Part shown: positions 33,998 to 44,749 of the stretch, piece by piece | Position numbering within the stretch: position 1 is the stretch's first letter | Layout: every line of letters begins with the position of its first letter | DNA from: Nonomuraea fuscirosea | GTDB lineage: Bacteria; Actinomycetota; Actinomycetes; Streptosporangiales; Streptosporangiaceae | Assembly (NCBI RefSeq): GCF_003001935.1 | Contig: NZ_PVNG01000032.1 | Span: 1 to 64,000, forward strand | Direction: 5' to 3' | Length of the DNA stretch: 64,000 nucleotides | Notes under the pieces: model-generated | What the model saw: only the letters and a program-made list of their open reading frames with translations | What the model was told of the DNA's origin: nothing | Databases searched by the model: none | Position numbers and translations under genes: made by a program

Positions 33998-34576
33998 TTG
34001 GGCTACGGCAGGGTGTCCACCCGCGACCAGAACCCCGACAGCCAGCGCGACGCCCTCACAGAGGCCGGTTGCGACCGAATCTTCGTCGACAAGGCATCGG
34101 GGAAGGTCGATCGACGCCCTGAGCTCGACAAGGCGCTGGACTACCTCAGGCCTGGCGACACCTTCGTCATCGCCCGTCTGTCGCGCGCCGCTCGTTCGCT
34201 GCGCCACCTGTTGGACTTGGCGGCGCAGCTCCGCGAGCGCGAGGTCGATCTCTTGGTGCTCAAGCAGGGCATCGACACTTCCACACCGGGTGGACGCCTG
34301 CAGTTTCACATGTTCGGCGCCTTCGACGAGTTCCTCCGCGAACTCATCGTCGAGGGCACCCTCGAAGGACTGGCCTCGGCCCGAGCACGCGGCCGCGTCG
34401 GGGGGCGGCCGGCGGTCCTGGACGCCCACGGGGTGGAGATGGCCCGCGCGCTGTACGAGATGAAGGGCGATCACGGCGAGCGCCGCTACACCGTCCAGCA
34501 GATCGCCGACCGGCTTGGCGTCAGCCGCGCCACGATCTATCGCCACCTCAATTCCGACAAGGCGGTCTCGGCGTAG
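33998..34576 (+). CDS. Serine recombinase (resolvase/invertase family)
   Basis: A resolvase-type protein of about 192 residues. The catalytic Ser is in YGRVSTRDQN, followed by DRIFVDKASGK, IARLSRAARSLRHL and the conserved FGAFDEFLRELI. The C-terminal helix-turn-helix reads YTVQQIADRLGVSRATIYRHL. The frame is open back to 33821, but this upstream part is foreign; TTG 33998 is the nearest start before the domain and is uncertain. It is probably a relic of a Tn3-type or similar element, near the IS1182 fragment. No res site was found. Confidence 0.85.
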   Translation: MGYGRVSTRDQNPDSQRDALTEAGCDRIFVDKASGKVDRRPELDKALDYLRPGDTFVIARLSRAARSLRHLLDLAAQLREREVDLLVLKQGIDTSTPGGRLQFHMFGAFDEFLRELIVEGTLEGLASARARGRVGGRPAVLDAHGVEMARALYEMKGDHGERRYTVQQIADRLGVSRATIYRHLNSDKAVSA

Positions 34577-34678
34577 GAGGAGCACTGTGCGGCCCCCGGT
34601 CACCTCCTACGATGGCAAGGCCAAGCCGAGCTTGCCCTTAAGAATCTGGAGCGATTTCCCATGCGCCAACGCTAAAGA

Positions 34679-35680
34679 TCAAGTTGGCGGAGCGGTGCGG
34701 CGGAGCCGTACCACCACAAAGGCGAGCAGCCCGAGGGCGGCCAGCGCGAAGACCGCGTTGCCGATGAGGTCCACATGCGCGGGCGCTGGGAAACTCGGCG
34801 GCTGCGGGAAGCCGTGCCAGGCGTAGGTGACCAGGCCGGCAGCGCCCAGGGCGAACCTGTGCCAGGGGCCCCACCCCATGCGCCGGGACCAGCGCAGGAC
34901 GAGCAGCGTCATCGTGGCGTAGAGCGCGAGGTAGAAGCCGACCGTGATCCACGCGGGCACGACGGACTCCAGCTTGATCCCCACCATGGCGAGCAAAGTG
35001 GGGAGCCAGAACGCCAGCCCGGCCACGATGGTGATCGCGAAGACGGTCGACGGGCTGGCCGGCGTGGCCGGGAGGAGGGGGCGGCGGAATCGAGCGGACA
35101 GGAACGCGGCGATGATCAGGGAGACGGCCGTGATCAGCGTCCAGGTGATCTGAGCGGCCGACAACGGGTAGAGGGCAGCCGGACTGGCTAGGGCGATGGG
35201 CACCGCGCCGCCCAGCAGGAACAGGACGGCTGACCCGATGAGGCCGGCCTTGTCGAGCCAGGGGGTGTCCGGACGGCGTGAGCCCGCCTCGACCATCGAG
35301 ATCGGCACCGTGATGCTCCACACCCCATGGATGGCCAGGACGAACACGGTCCAGTAGGCGCCGATGCCCAGCGCCGGGATGAACCCGTAGCCGAGCAACC
35401 GCAGGCCGGCATAGTCGGGATCGAACAGCGACCGGGTGAGCAGGCCCTCCTCGATCACGGCGTAGGCGAGCCCGAGCAGGATGATCCCCGGCCACCCCAG
35501 CCGCCACCGACGGGCCACCTCGCGGATCAGCAGCGCGCCACCGCCGTACAGCGGAATCACCCCGATGATCATCGGTAGGGCGTCGATGGCGATATTGCCG
35601 AGCAGGTACTCGCCGATCAGCGGCGCGAGAACCAGCAGGCCAAGTGCTGGAAGAATGCGTTTGAACACGTCTGTCCTCAT
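34679..35680 (-). CDS. Polytopic membrane protein, last gene of the ABC/P450 operon
   Basis: A 333-residue protein with about nine membrane helices (LPALGLLVLAPLIGEYLL, ALPMIIGVIPLYGGGALL and others). An early EEGLLTR motif faintly recalls CPBP-type membrane proteases (EExxxR), but their later motifs are not clear. Start ATG 35680 overlaps the permease stop by 4 bases (ATGA), so translation is coupled. I do not assign a function; its place suggests a partner of the exporter. Confidence 0.75.
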   Translation of the reverse strand: MRTDVFKRILPALGLLVLAPLIGEYLLGNIAIDALPMIIGVIPLYGGGALLIREVARRWRLGWPGIILLGLAYAVIEEGLLTRSLFDPDYAGLRLLGYGFIPALGIGAYWTVFVLAIHGVWSITVPISMVEAGSRRPDTPWLDKAGLIGSAVLFLLGGAVPIALASPAALYPLSAAQITWTLITAVSLIIAAFLSARFRRPLLPATPASPSTVFAITIVAGLAFWLPTLLAMVGIKLESVVPAWITVGFYLALYATMTLLVLRWSRRMGWGPWHRFALGAAGLVTYAWHGFPQPPSFPAPAHVDLIGNAVFALAALGLLAFVVVRLRRTAPPT

Positions 35681-36435
35681 CGGTTGTAGAGCCTGCGTGC
35701 CCACAGGTATCCGCCCAGCGCGATGGCCGCGCTCCACAGTGCCGCCGCCGCGAAGCTGGATCCCGCGGGCTGCCCGGCCAGTAATGCGCGCAGGGTTTCG
35801 ATGACCGGTGTGAACGGCTGGTGTTCGGCGAACCAGCGCAGCGGGCCCGGCATCGACTCCGGCGGGACCACGCCGCTGCCCAGGAACGGCAGCAGCATCA
35901 GCGGCATCGGCAGGTTGCTGGCCGTGGCCACGTTCTTGGTGACCATGCCCAGCGCGGCCGACAGCCAGGTGATGGCGAAGGTGAACATCGCCAGCACGCC
36001 GACCACGCCGAGCCAGTCCAGCGCGGAGGCGGCGGGGCGGAAGCCGATCAGCAGGGCCGTCAGCGTCACCGCCGCGATCGCGATGAAGTTCTGGACCAGC
36101 GCGCCGAGCACGTGCCCGGTGAGGACGGAGACGCGGGCGATGTCCATGGTCTTGAACCTGGCGACGATGCCCTCGGTCATGTCCACGGCCACCGAGATCG
36201 CTGTCCCCTGCGCGGCGCTCGCGACCGTCATGATCATGATACCGGGGGTGATGTAAGCGGCGTAGACGGCGCGGTCGCCGCCGATCCCGGTGCCCATGAT
36301 GCCGCCGAGGACGTAGACGAACAGCAGCAGGAGCACCACCGGGACGCCCGAGTAGGTGAGGATCAGTGTGGGGTAACGCCACATGTGCCTGATCTGGCGC
36401 CGCAGCATCGTCGCAGAGTCGGTGATCGCTCTCAT
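35677..36435 (-). CDS. ABC-2 type transporter permease (DrrB-like)
   Basis: A 252-residue ABC-2 permease with six membrane helices (PVVLLLLFVYVLGGIMG, ITPGIMIMTVASAAQG and others) and the family segment FRTMxIxR as ARFKTMDIARVSVLTGHV. It overlaps the ATPase stop by 4 bases (ATGA). With that ATPase it forms an exporter of the daunorubicin-resistance (DrrAB) type, exporting a hydrophobic molecule. The substrate may be the product or substrate of the operon's P450. Confidence 0.9.
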   Translation of the reverse strand: MRAITDSATMLRRQIRHMWRYPTLILTYSGVPVVLLLLFVYVLGGIMGTGIGGDRAVYAAYITPGIMIMTVASAAQGTAISVAVDMTEGIVARFKTMDIARVSVLTGHVLGALVQNFIAIAAVTLTALLIGFRPAASALDWLGVVGVLAMFTFAITWLSAALGMVTKNVATASNLPMPLMLLPFLGSGVVPPESMPGPLRWFAEHQPFTPVIETLRALLAGQPAGSSFAAAALWSAAIALGGYLWARRLYNR

Positions 36436-37367
36436 CGGGAGGACTCCTCGGTCAGGGCGAGGAAGACGTCGTCCAGGTCGGGTGTGTGCACCGACAGTTC
36501 AGCGACGTCGATGGCCTGTCCGTCGAGCCGTTCCAGGAGTTCGCGCAGCGTGCTGACGCCGGTGCCGGGGATCTGCACCGTGAGGGACTCCTCGTCGCGC
36601 GAGGTGACCCTCAGGTGAGAGGCCGCCCTGCGATACCCGTCGGGGTCGGCGAAGCGTACGACGACATGGCCGCCGGGGACCATGCGCTTGAGCTCCCCGG
36701 GGGAGCCCTCGGCCACCAGCCGGCCCTGGCTGAGCAGCGCGATGCGGTCGGCGAGTTCGTCGGCCTCCTCCAGGTACTGGGTGGTCAGGAAGATGGTCAC
36801 GCCGTCTTGGCGAACGAGGTCGCGGACGATCTGCCACATGGTGCGGCGGCTGCGCGGGTCCAGGCCCGTGGTCGGTTCGTCGAGGAAGATCAGCCGGGGC
36901 GTGCCGACCACGGTCATGGCGAGGTCGAGCCGGCGGCGCATGCCGCCCGAGTAGGTGGCCGCGGGCTTGCGCGCGGCGTCGGTGAGGTCGAAGCGCTCCA
37001 GCAGTTCGCGGGCGCGCGTGCGGCCCTTGGCGCGGCCGAGGTGGAGCAGGTCGGCCATGAGCCGCAGGTTCTCCTCGCCGGTGAGGAAGCTGTCGACCGC
37101 AGAGAACTGGCCGGTGACGCCGATCGCGGCACGCACCTTGTCGGGTTCCTTGGCCAGGTCGTGCCCGGCCACCCGGATCTCGCCCGCGTTGGCCTTGATC
37201 AGGGTGGACAGGATCTGCACCGTGGTGGTCTTGCCCGCGCCGTTGGGGCCGAGCAGGGAGAAGACGGTGCCCTGCGCGATGGTGAGGTCGATGCCGTCCA
37301 GGACGCGGTGGGCGCCGTAGGACTTGCGCAGACCCGTCACCGAGACGAAGGGGCGCATCGCGTTCAC
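36432..37367 (-). CDS. ABC transporter ATPase (DrrA-like)
   Basis: A 311-residue ABC ATPase: Walker A LLGPNGAGKTT, signature ATYSGGMRRRLDLA, Walker B LIFLDEPTTGLDPRSR, and a C-terminal DDVFLALT typical of DrrA. The start is taken as GTG 37367, overlapping the P450 stop by GTGA; ATG 37358 three codons later is an alternative. The long N-terminal extension of the open frame (Arg/His-rich) is antisense noise. It powers the permease encoded next. Confidence 0.9.
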   Translation of the reverse strand: MNAMRPFVSVTGLRKSYGAHRVLDGIDLTIAQGTVFSLLGPNGAGKTTTVQILSTLIKANAGEIRVAGHDLAKEPDKVRAAIGVTGQFSAVDSFLTGEENLRLMADLLHLGRAKGRTRARELLERFDLTDAARKPAATYSGGMRRRLDLAMTVVGTPRLIFLDEPTTGLDPRSRRTMWQIVRDLVRQDGVTIFLTTQYLEEADELADRIALLSQGRLVAEGSPGELKRMVPGGHVVVRFADPDGYRRAASHLRVTSRDEESLTVQIPGTGVSTLRELLERLDGQAIDVAELSVHTPDLDDVFLALTEESSR

Positions 37368-38572
37368 CCCCGATCCCAGGTGACGGGCAGGCTGTGCACG
37401 CCGTACACCTGCGTGGGGTCGGTACGCAGCGACAGCTCTTCGGCCGGTACGGCGAGCCGCAGCGCCGGGAAGCGGATGAGCAGTGCCGGAAACGCGACGC
37501 GCATCTCGATGCGGGCGAGTTGCTGGCCGAGGCACTGATGGACGCCGTGGCCGAAGGCCAGATGCCCGGTGGCCGGGCGGCGCAGATCGAGCACGTCGGG
37601 GTCGGGGAACCTGGTCGGGTCCCGGTTGGCGGCGTTGATCGCGATGATGACCGTGTCGCCCGCCTTGAGCTGCCTGCCGCCGAGCTCCACGTCCTCCAGC
37701 ACGCCGCGCATACCGGTGGCGGCGACGGACAGGTAACGCAGCAGCTCCTCCACGGCGCCGACGGCCAGGCCGGGGTCGCCGCGCAGGGCGGCGAGCTGGG
37801 CCGGGTTGCGCAGCAGGGCGAAGGTGCCGAGCGCGAGCATGTTGGCGGTGGTGTCGAGCCCGGCGCCGAGCAGGAACGCGGCCACGCCGCCGAGCTCCTC
37901 GTCGGTCAGGTCGCCGCCGGTGGCCAGGTCGCTGAGCAGGTCGTCGGTCGGCTTGGCCCGCTTGGCGAGCGCGAGCTCCCGCAGGTAGGTGCCGAGCTCG
38001 GCGAAGGCGGCGTACTGCGCCTCGGCGGTCCCGCCGTCCGACAGGGCTCGGGTGGAGCTCTGGAACCGGTCGCGGTCCTCGTACGGCACGCCGAGCAGCT
38101 CGCAGATCATCAGCGCCGGCACCGGCTGCGTGAAGACCTCGACGAGGTCGGCGGGCGGCCCCTGCCGCTCCATCACGTCGAGCCGCTCACGGGTGATCTC
38201 GGTGACCCGCTCGGTGAGCAGGTTCATCCTGCGGACGGTGAACTTGCCGGCAAGCAGCTTGCGGAAGCGGGTGTGCTGGGGTGCGTCCATGCCGGTCAGG
38301 TCGCCGACGGGGGCGGGCGGCAGGTGGCCGCCGGCCAGGGGGTGGTAGTGGATTTCGTAGCGGGAGCTGAAGCGCGGGTCGGCGAGGATCTGGCGGACCA
38401 GATGGTATCCGGTGATCATCCAGACGCCGGGCGCGCCCTCGGGCGCGGCCAGGCGAGCGATGGGCTGCTCCGCGCGCAGGGTGGTGAGCGAAGGCGCGGG
38501 ATCGAAGGGGAAGGCGGGTGCGCGGTCCAGGGACAAAATGACCGGCTCCACGCGATAGTTCGCGTTCGACAT
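37364..38572 (-). CDS. Cytochrome P450
   Basis: A 402-residue bacterial P450: I-helix oxygen-binding LGAGLDTTAN, ExxR in EELLR, and the heme-Cys loop FGHGVHQCLGQ. It is complete, with the first 40 residues as in soluble class I enzymes; a ferredoxin and reductase partner must be supplied from elsewhere. First gene of the operon, divergent from the regulator at 38719. A role in making or modifying a molecule exported by the ABC pair is inferred. Confidence 0.95.
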   Translation of the reverse strand: MSNANYRVEPVILSLDRAPAFPFDPAPSLTTLRAEQPIARLAAPEGAPGVWMITGYHLVRQILADPRFSSRYEIHYHPLAGGHLPPAPVGDLTGMDAPQHTRFRKLLAGKFTVRRMNLLTERVTEITRERLDVMERQGPPADLVEVFTQPVPALMICELLGVPYEDRDRFQSSTRALSDGGTAEAQYAAFAELGTYLRELALAKRAKPTDDLLSDLATGGDLTDEELGGVAAFLLGAGLDTTANMLALGTFALLRNPAQLAALRGDPGLAVGAVEELLRYLSVAATGMRGVLEDVELGGRQLKAGDTVIIAINAANRDPTRFPDPDVLDLRRPATGHLAFGHGVHQCLGQQLARIEMRVAFPALLIRFPALRLAVPAEELSLRTDPTQVYGVHSLPVTWDRG

Positions 38573-38669
38573 GCTTAAAAGCTACGTTGCTTTCAGAATT
38601 TTCGTCAATCAATCGATATGTGTAAGTGCAGGTCAAAGCAAATGTATTGATGCGTTGACGGTGCAGCTG

Positions 38670-38690
38670 AATGCAATGATTCGTTGCATT
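38670..38690. promoter_or_regulatory. Palindromic operator between P450 operon and regulator
   Basis: AATGCAA (38670-38676) and TTGCATT (38684-38690) form perfect 7-bp arms with a 7-bp spacer, in the 146-bp AT-rich gap between divergent genes and 28 bp before the regulator start. It is the best candidate site for that regulator, which would then control both directions. Confidence 0.6.
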
Positions 38691-38718
38691 GTGTGGAGCC
38701 GAACGCAATACTGGGACC

Positions 38719-39396
38719 ATGCTAGAAGGAAGGTTGACCCGGCAGGACCGCCAGCGCATCGCGGTCGGCCTTGCCGAAGGACGTTCGTACGCCGAGATCG
38801 CCAGGCGGCTGGGCCGGCCGACTTCGACCATCAGCCGTGAGGTCGGCCGCAACGGCGGCCCCGGCGACTACCGCCCCGAGCGGGCGCACCAGGCGGCAGC
38901 GCGGCGGGCACGGCGCGGCATCCCGGCACGTTCCCCCGAACCTCAGGACCGCACGGCCTTGGAAGTGGCAGAGGGAGCCGTCGAGATGGCGGTCGGGATG
39001 GGCCTGCCGAAAATGGTGGCGCGCGTGCTCATCGGCCTGTGGCTGAGCGAGGACGGCCGGCTCACCGCGGCCGAGCTGTCGCGCCGGCTGAACGTCAGTC
39101 CCGCCTCGATCTCCATGGCCGTGGGCTACCTGACCCGGCAGGGGCTGATCAGGCGCGAACGTGATCCCCAGCGGCGCCGCGACATCTACGTGGTCGACGA
39201 CGACGCCTGGTACCACTCGACCATGATCAGCGCCCGGCAGACGCTCGCGGCGGCGGAGATCACGAAGGCGGCAGGGCAGGCGCTCGGGCTCGACACGCCC
39301 GTGGGACGCCGCCTGGCCAGAGGCGGTGCGTTCCTGGAGCGGATCAGCCTGGACGCTCTGGCGTCGGCCGAACGTTGGCGCGACCTCCCGCCATGA
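38719..39396 (+). CDS. Regulator with IS30-type HTH fused to a MarR-like winged helix
   Basis: A 225-residue protein. Residues 6-55 (TRQDRQRIAVGLAEGRSYAE, then RRLGRPTSTISREVGRN) match the N-terminal helix-turn-helix of IS30 transposases (HTH_38). A second domain, residues about 85-165, is a MarR/GbsR-like winged helix (AAELSRRLNVSPASISMAVGYL then RERDPQRRRDIY). The start ATG 38719 is preceded by a poor ribosome site. It is divergent from the P450/ABC operon and probably its repressor. Two DNA-binding domains in one chain is unusual. Confidence 0.82.
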   Translation: MLEGRLTRQDRQRIAVGLAEGRSYAEIARRLGRPTSTISREVGRNGGPGDYRPERAHQAAARRARRGIPARSPEPQDRTALEVAEGAVEMAVGMGLPKMVARVLIGLWLSEDGRLTAAELSRRLNVSPASISMAVGYLTRQGLIRRERDPQRRRDIYVVDDDAWYHSTMISARQTLAAAEITKAAGQALGLDTPVGRRLARGGAFLERISLDALASAERWRDLPP

Positions 39397-39515
39397 TCAG
39401 GCCGCTGGGATTGCGCCCCGGATTCCACGTGCTGTGGTTCGATCTCCCCCTCAACGCCCACGAGGCCCTGTTCGACCCCGCAACGAAACTCCAGCACGCA
39501 GCGTCACGCCAGCGG
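39393..39515 (+). pseudogene. Truncated gene, 5' end only
   Basis: An ATG at 39393 overlaps the regulator stop (ATGA), and the frame begins MIRPLGLRPGFHVLWFDLPL, which reads like a real protein start. Beyond about 39515-39545 the frame is antisense to the zwf remnant. It was probably a coupled second gene of the regulator operon, cut off by the deletion that also truncated zwf. I do not recognise it. Confidence 0.35.
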
Positions 39516-39545
39516 CACCACGGAACAAAACTCCGTGCGAAACGA

Positions 39546-40137
39546 TCTCGACTTCGGCGATATGGGAGCTGTTCCAGATGGGCTCCAGGACGCGGTTGGC
39601 CAGGCGGCTGCCGAGCACGTTCTGGACGGTCGTCATGGCCAGGAAGTGGTCGACGCGGAACACCTCCTGCTCGGACATGACCCCCGTCAGCAGACGGTTC
39701 AGCTCCACCGCGCTGTCGAGGTCTTCGCCGAACGGCTTCTCCAGCACGATCCGGCTACCGGACGGCAGATTCGCGGCGCCGAGGGCGGCGACCGCACCGG
39801 AAAAGATCGCCGGTGGGAGGGCGAGGTAGACGGCGACGGGCCCGTCACCGGCGACGAGCGAGGCGATGTCGGCGGCCTCGGTGGCGTCCACCTGCCGGTA
39901 TCGGGCGGAGTCGATGATCGCTTTCTTGACCTCGGCAGGCTCCGTCGCGGCATGCTGATCGAGTTGGGCGGACGCCCAGCGACGGAACTCCTCCTCGGTC
40001 CAGTTCCGCCGGTCGGCGCAGATGGGTTCGAATCGATCAGCGAGGTGTCCGCCCGCGCGCAGAGCGGCGAGGGCCGGTAGCAGGTAGCGGGCGTTGAGGT
40101 CGCCGGTGGCGCCGAGGACGATGAGCCGGTTGATCAT
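39546..40137 (-). pseudogene. zwf: Glucose-6-phosphate dehydrogenase, C-terminally truncated
   Basis: About 200 residues remain of the usual 480-500: the NADP-binding VLGATGDLNARYLLPAL, the substrate motif EKPFGEDLDSA and the active-site FRVDHFLAMTTVQN with RVLEPIWNSSHIAEVEI. The match stops near 39546; the frame continues with unrelated residues to 39451. Residues for the beta+alpha domain are gone, so it should be inactive. The start overlaps the glucoamylase stop by 4 bases (TGATG type), so the two were an operon. Confidence 0.85.
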
Positions 40138-40510
40138 ACCGTGGTGCCCGCTTTCGCTCGTGCCAGGTTGACGCCGCTGACGATGATCCCGATATTGCTG
40201 AACGCCTGGGGGAAGTTGCCCATGAATGTGCCCGTCGATGGATCGATCTGCTCCGGCAGCAGTCCGAGCGGGCTGGCGTGGGCGCCCAGTGACGTGTACA
40301 GGTCCTCGGCCGGTCCGAGCCGCCCTTGCGAAATGAGGTTGTCAACCAGCCAGAAGCTGCACAGCAGAAAAGCTCCCTCATCACCGGGCAGTCCGTCAGG
40401 TGAGCGATCGTGCAGGTAGCCGAGTCGGCCAGCCCGGTCCGCGACGCCACGTATCGTGCAATCGCTCAGCTGCTCACTGATCCAAGGCCAAGGGCTGAGC
40501 GCGCCGTGGG
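40134..40510 (-). pseudogene. Glucoamylase-type glycoside hydrolase (GH15) C-terminal fragment
   Basis: About 125 C-terminal residues of a GH15 protein: GYLHDRSPDGLPGDEGAFLLC, SFWLVDNLISQGR, LGLLPEQIDPSTG and NFPQAFSNIGII. The N-terminal 450 or so residues, including the catalytic part, are missing; the upstream end meets the IS630 fragment near 40510. It was coupled with zwf downstream, a pair seen in actinomycetes. Confidence 0.85.
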
Positions 40511-40827
40511 AGATGATCGCCAACTACGGCACGCACAAGACGCCGGCGATCAAGGCGTGGCTGGCCCGGCATCCCCGCTTCCACATGCGCTTCACTTCGA
40601 CCGGCTCCTCGTGGATCAACCAGGTCGAGCGGTGGTTCGGCTTCCTGACCGGCCAGCTGATCCGGCGCGGGGTGCACAAGAGCGTCCAGTCCCCGGAGAA
40701 GGACATCCGGAACTGGATCGCTCAGTGGAACAATGACCCGCGGCCATCCGTGTGGAAGAAGACCGCCGAAGAGATCCTCGAATCCCTCGCCCGATATTGC
40801 CGACGAACTGCAGGCGCAGAACACTAG
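40511..40827 (+). pseudogene. IS630-family transposase C-terminal fragment
   Basis: The last 100 residues of an IS630 transposase: NYGTHKTPAIKAWL, GSSWINQVERWFGFL, LIRRGVHKSVQ and KTAEEILESLARYC. The catalytic Asp region and the N terminus are lost. It ends just at the DUF4383 gene and abuts the cut GH15 gene, so this element is the likely cause of the rearrangement. Confidence 0.85.
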
Positions 40828-41279
40828 TGAGTGTCCAGGCGGTGCTGGAGCCGCGCACGCGTCGCCATCGCCCCGAGCGCGATCATCACGACCCCCAGCA
40901 CCAGGTGCAGCCAGTTGTCGGCCGTGTTGAACGGGACGAAGTTGGCCCCGCCGCCGTGCGGGACGAACAGCCCGTAGAGCCAGAGCACCAGGTAGATGAT
41001 GCCGCCGATGAGCAGGAACCCGCGTGCCCCCGCCCATGTCCTGGCCAGTAGGACGCCGGCGACCCCGAACACTAGGTGGACGATGTTGTGCAGGACCGAC
41101 ACTTGGAACAGGCCCAGCAGCATGGCGCCCGACTCGTGGCCGGCGAACTGCAGCTGACCGTAATTGGTGGTGATGCCGGGGATGAACCCGAGAATGCCGA
41201 TCAGCAGGAACACGGCGCCGACGATGAGCGCCGCCAGCTGAACGGGAGTCTTGGTGGCGGAGGAAAGAACGCCGCTCAT
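40824..41279 (-). CDS. DUF4383 family membrane protein
   Basis: A 151-residue protein with four membrane helices (LAALIVGAVFLLIGILGFI, GLFQVSVLHNIVHLVFGVAGVLLA and others), the DUF4383 architecture with the HNIVHLVFG motif. Start ATG 41279 has GGGAGG upstream. The stop overlaps the end of the IS630 fragment. Function unknown; the family is common in actinobacteria. Confidence 0.88.
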   Translation of the reverse strand: MSGVLSSATKTPVQLAALIVGAVFLLIGILGFIPGITTNYGQLQFAGHESGAMLLGLFQVSVLHNIVHLVFGVAGVLLARTWAGARGFLLIGGIIYLVLWLYGLFVPHGGGANFVPFNTADNWLHLVLGVVMIALGAMATRARLQHRLDTH

Positions 41280-41423
41280 GGCGCCTCCCTTGTCGTACTG
41301 GTAATAGTCATCTGCGCCTACCCCTCAGAGCGGCCCTCACGCACGGTGACCTACAGGAGGATGCTCCTATGGATGTCAAGCGTGACGTTCTTGGTCGTCC
41401 GTCGTGGTGATGAGCCCGTTGAG

Positions 41424-42439
41424 TTAGCGGGCGACGTAGCGGATGATCTCTTTCTTGGTCAGGCCGTCTTGGGTGCCTCGTTCCATGTAGGCGCGGGTGC
41501 GGGGGTCCCAGCGCAGGCGGCATAGCACGACGCGGTAGAGGGCGGCGTTGGCTTGCCGGTCGCCGCCGCGGTTGAGGCGGTGGCGGGTGGTCTTGGCGGA
41601 GGAGGCGGGGATCGGCGCGACGCCGCGGAGCATGGCGAAGGCGGCTTCGCTGGGGATGCGGTCGTGGTTTTCGCCGGCGGTGACCAGGAGTTGCCCGGCG
41701 GTGTCGGTGCCCACGCCGTGGGCGGCACTCAGCCGGGGTTGATCGCTGTGACCAGGGTGTGCAGGAGTTCGTCGAGGTCGGCGATCTCGGCGGTCAGCTG
41801 CTGGTGGCGCAGGGCCAGGGAGCGCAGCGCGATCTGGGTGGCGGTGAGCGGGCCGGCGGCATGGTCGCGGTCGGGGGTCAGGGCGGCGCAGGTGGCGATG
41901 AGTTTCGTGCTCGTCAGGCCGCGCAGGCGTAGCGTGTCGGGGGCGGTGACGATCAGGGTTTTGATCTGGCGTTGGGTGTCGGCGCGCTGGTCGACGGCTG
42001 AGCGGCGGGCGATGCGCAGGGTGCGGAGCGCTTCGATGCGGCCGTCGCGCTGTTTCGGGGTGCCGGTGCGGTCGCCGGCCAGGGCGGCCTTGGCGGCGGC
42101 GATGGCGTCGATCGGGTCGGACTTGCCCTGGAAGCGGCGGGCCTTGCGGTAGGGCCGGTCGATCTCGATCACAGCGATGCGCTCGGCCTGCAGCAGCCGG
42201 GTGAGCCCGGCTCCGTAGGCGCCGGTGCCTTCCACCCCGACCCGGATCGGCTGGCCGAAGATGCACATCCAGGCCAGCAGGGCGGCATATCCGGCAGGGG
42301 TGGCGGGGAACTGCTCGGTGCCGAGCACCCGGCCGACCGGGTCGATGACCGCTGCGGTGTGGGTGTCCTGGTGGGTGTCCACGCCGCCGGCGACTTCGCT
42401 GACTGGTGTGTTGTCAGGTGTAATGGAGGTCATCATCAT
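41424..42439 (-). pseudogene. IS110-family transposase with a frameshift
   Basis: The N-terminal DEDD domain (GGVDTHQDTHTAAVID, VGVEGTGAYG, KSDPIDAIAAAKA) reads in one frame to a stop near 41729 (TAINPG). The C-terminal transposase_20 part (GTDTAGQLLVTAGENHDR, FAMLRGVAPIPASS, GDRQANAALYRVVL) is in another frame to 41424. The frames meet at a C4 run (in CCCCGG) near 41738, so a 1-base indel or a sequencing error is likely. IS110 elements do not usually use programmed frameshifting. Length is otherwise normal. Confidence 0.87.
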
Positions 42440-43091
42440 CCTGTCGTCTTGACCGAAGGGCAGGGCGGCACACACCAGCCGGGCAGCGCGGACAAGACAG
42501 TGGGGGGCCTCTGGCCAGGCTCCTATGAAGTCACAGGTGCCGCGTCCGGTGAGTGCACATGAGCGCCTCCCGGCCAGGGCCGACAGATCCCGTTGAGGAC
42601 CACAAGGTCAGTCAGGCGATGGGTCAGACCTTGCCGGAAAGCGCTCACCTCCACCATCACTGTCAGGCAAGGATCCTCGTGGTATGGCGGCATATGACAC
42701 GTTGCTCAACGGCCCGGGAATCTTGACAGAGCCCAGAGCCCCTGAAGTGACGAGCTCGCCCGATCACGGAAAGTGTGCCTGATCCAGTATTCACGCGTCG
42801 TCGACAGGTTGCTAACCTCCTCATCAAGGAAGGGCCGCAGAGCGGCCACACTGGGGCGTTCTGCTGTGCCTCCAATGCCTTCGTGCATCTGATGCGACAA
42901 CCCCTCGCAGGAGGGGAGACCCCCTCCACGGACCATCCGTGGGCCGTCTGTGGGCCGTTCGAGAGCCGACGTCAGCACATGGGCGCCAACGCCTGCCGAC
43001 AGGGTTTCCGCAGCTCAGTGGCACTATGGAATGAACGGCAGCCTCACGGCGGTTGCAGGGAAACAGTCGTTCATGGAAGAAGGCGTTTCGC
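42440..43091. other. Long leader-like region before the acetolactate synthase gene
   Basis: No convincing gene in 650 bp. The first part is the IS110 flank. Two small perfect hairpins lie close together: 42901-42916 (CCCCTC, loop GCAG, GAGGGG) and 42927-42941 (CACGGA, CCA, TCCGTG). They could belong to an untranslated leader of the downstream gene. Confidence 0.4.
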
Positions 43092-44747
<1,656 letters not shown>

Positions 44748-44749
44748 GC

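Noticed and set aside
41424..42439. Programmed frameshift in the IS110 transposase
   Set aside because: IS110 enzymes normally come from one frame, and the change is at a short homopolymer, which favours mutation or read error.
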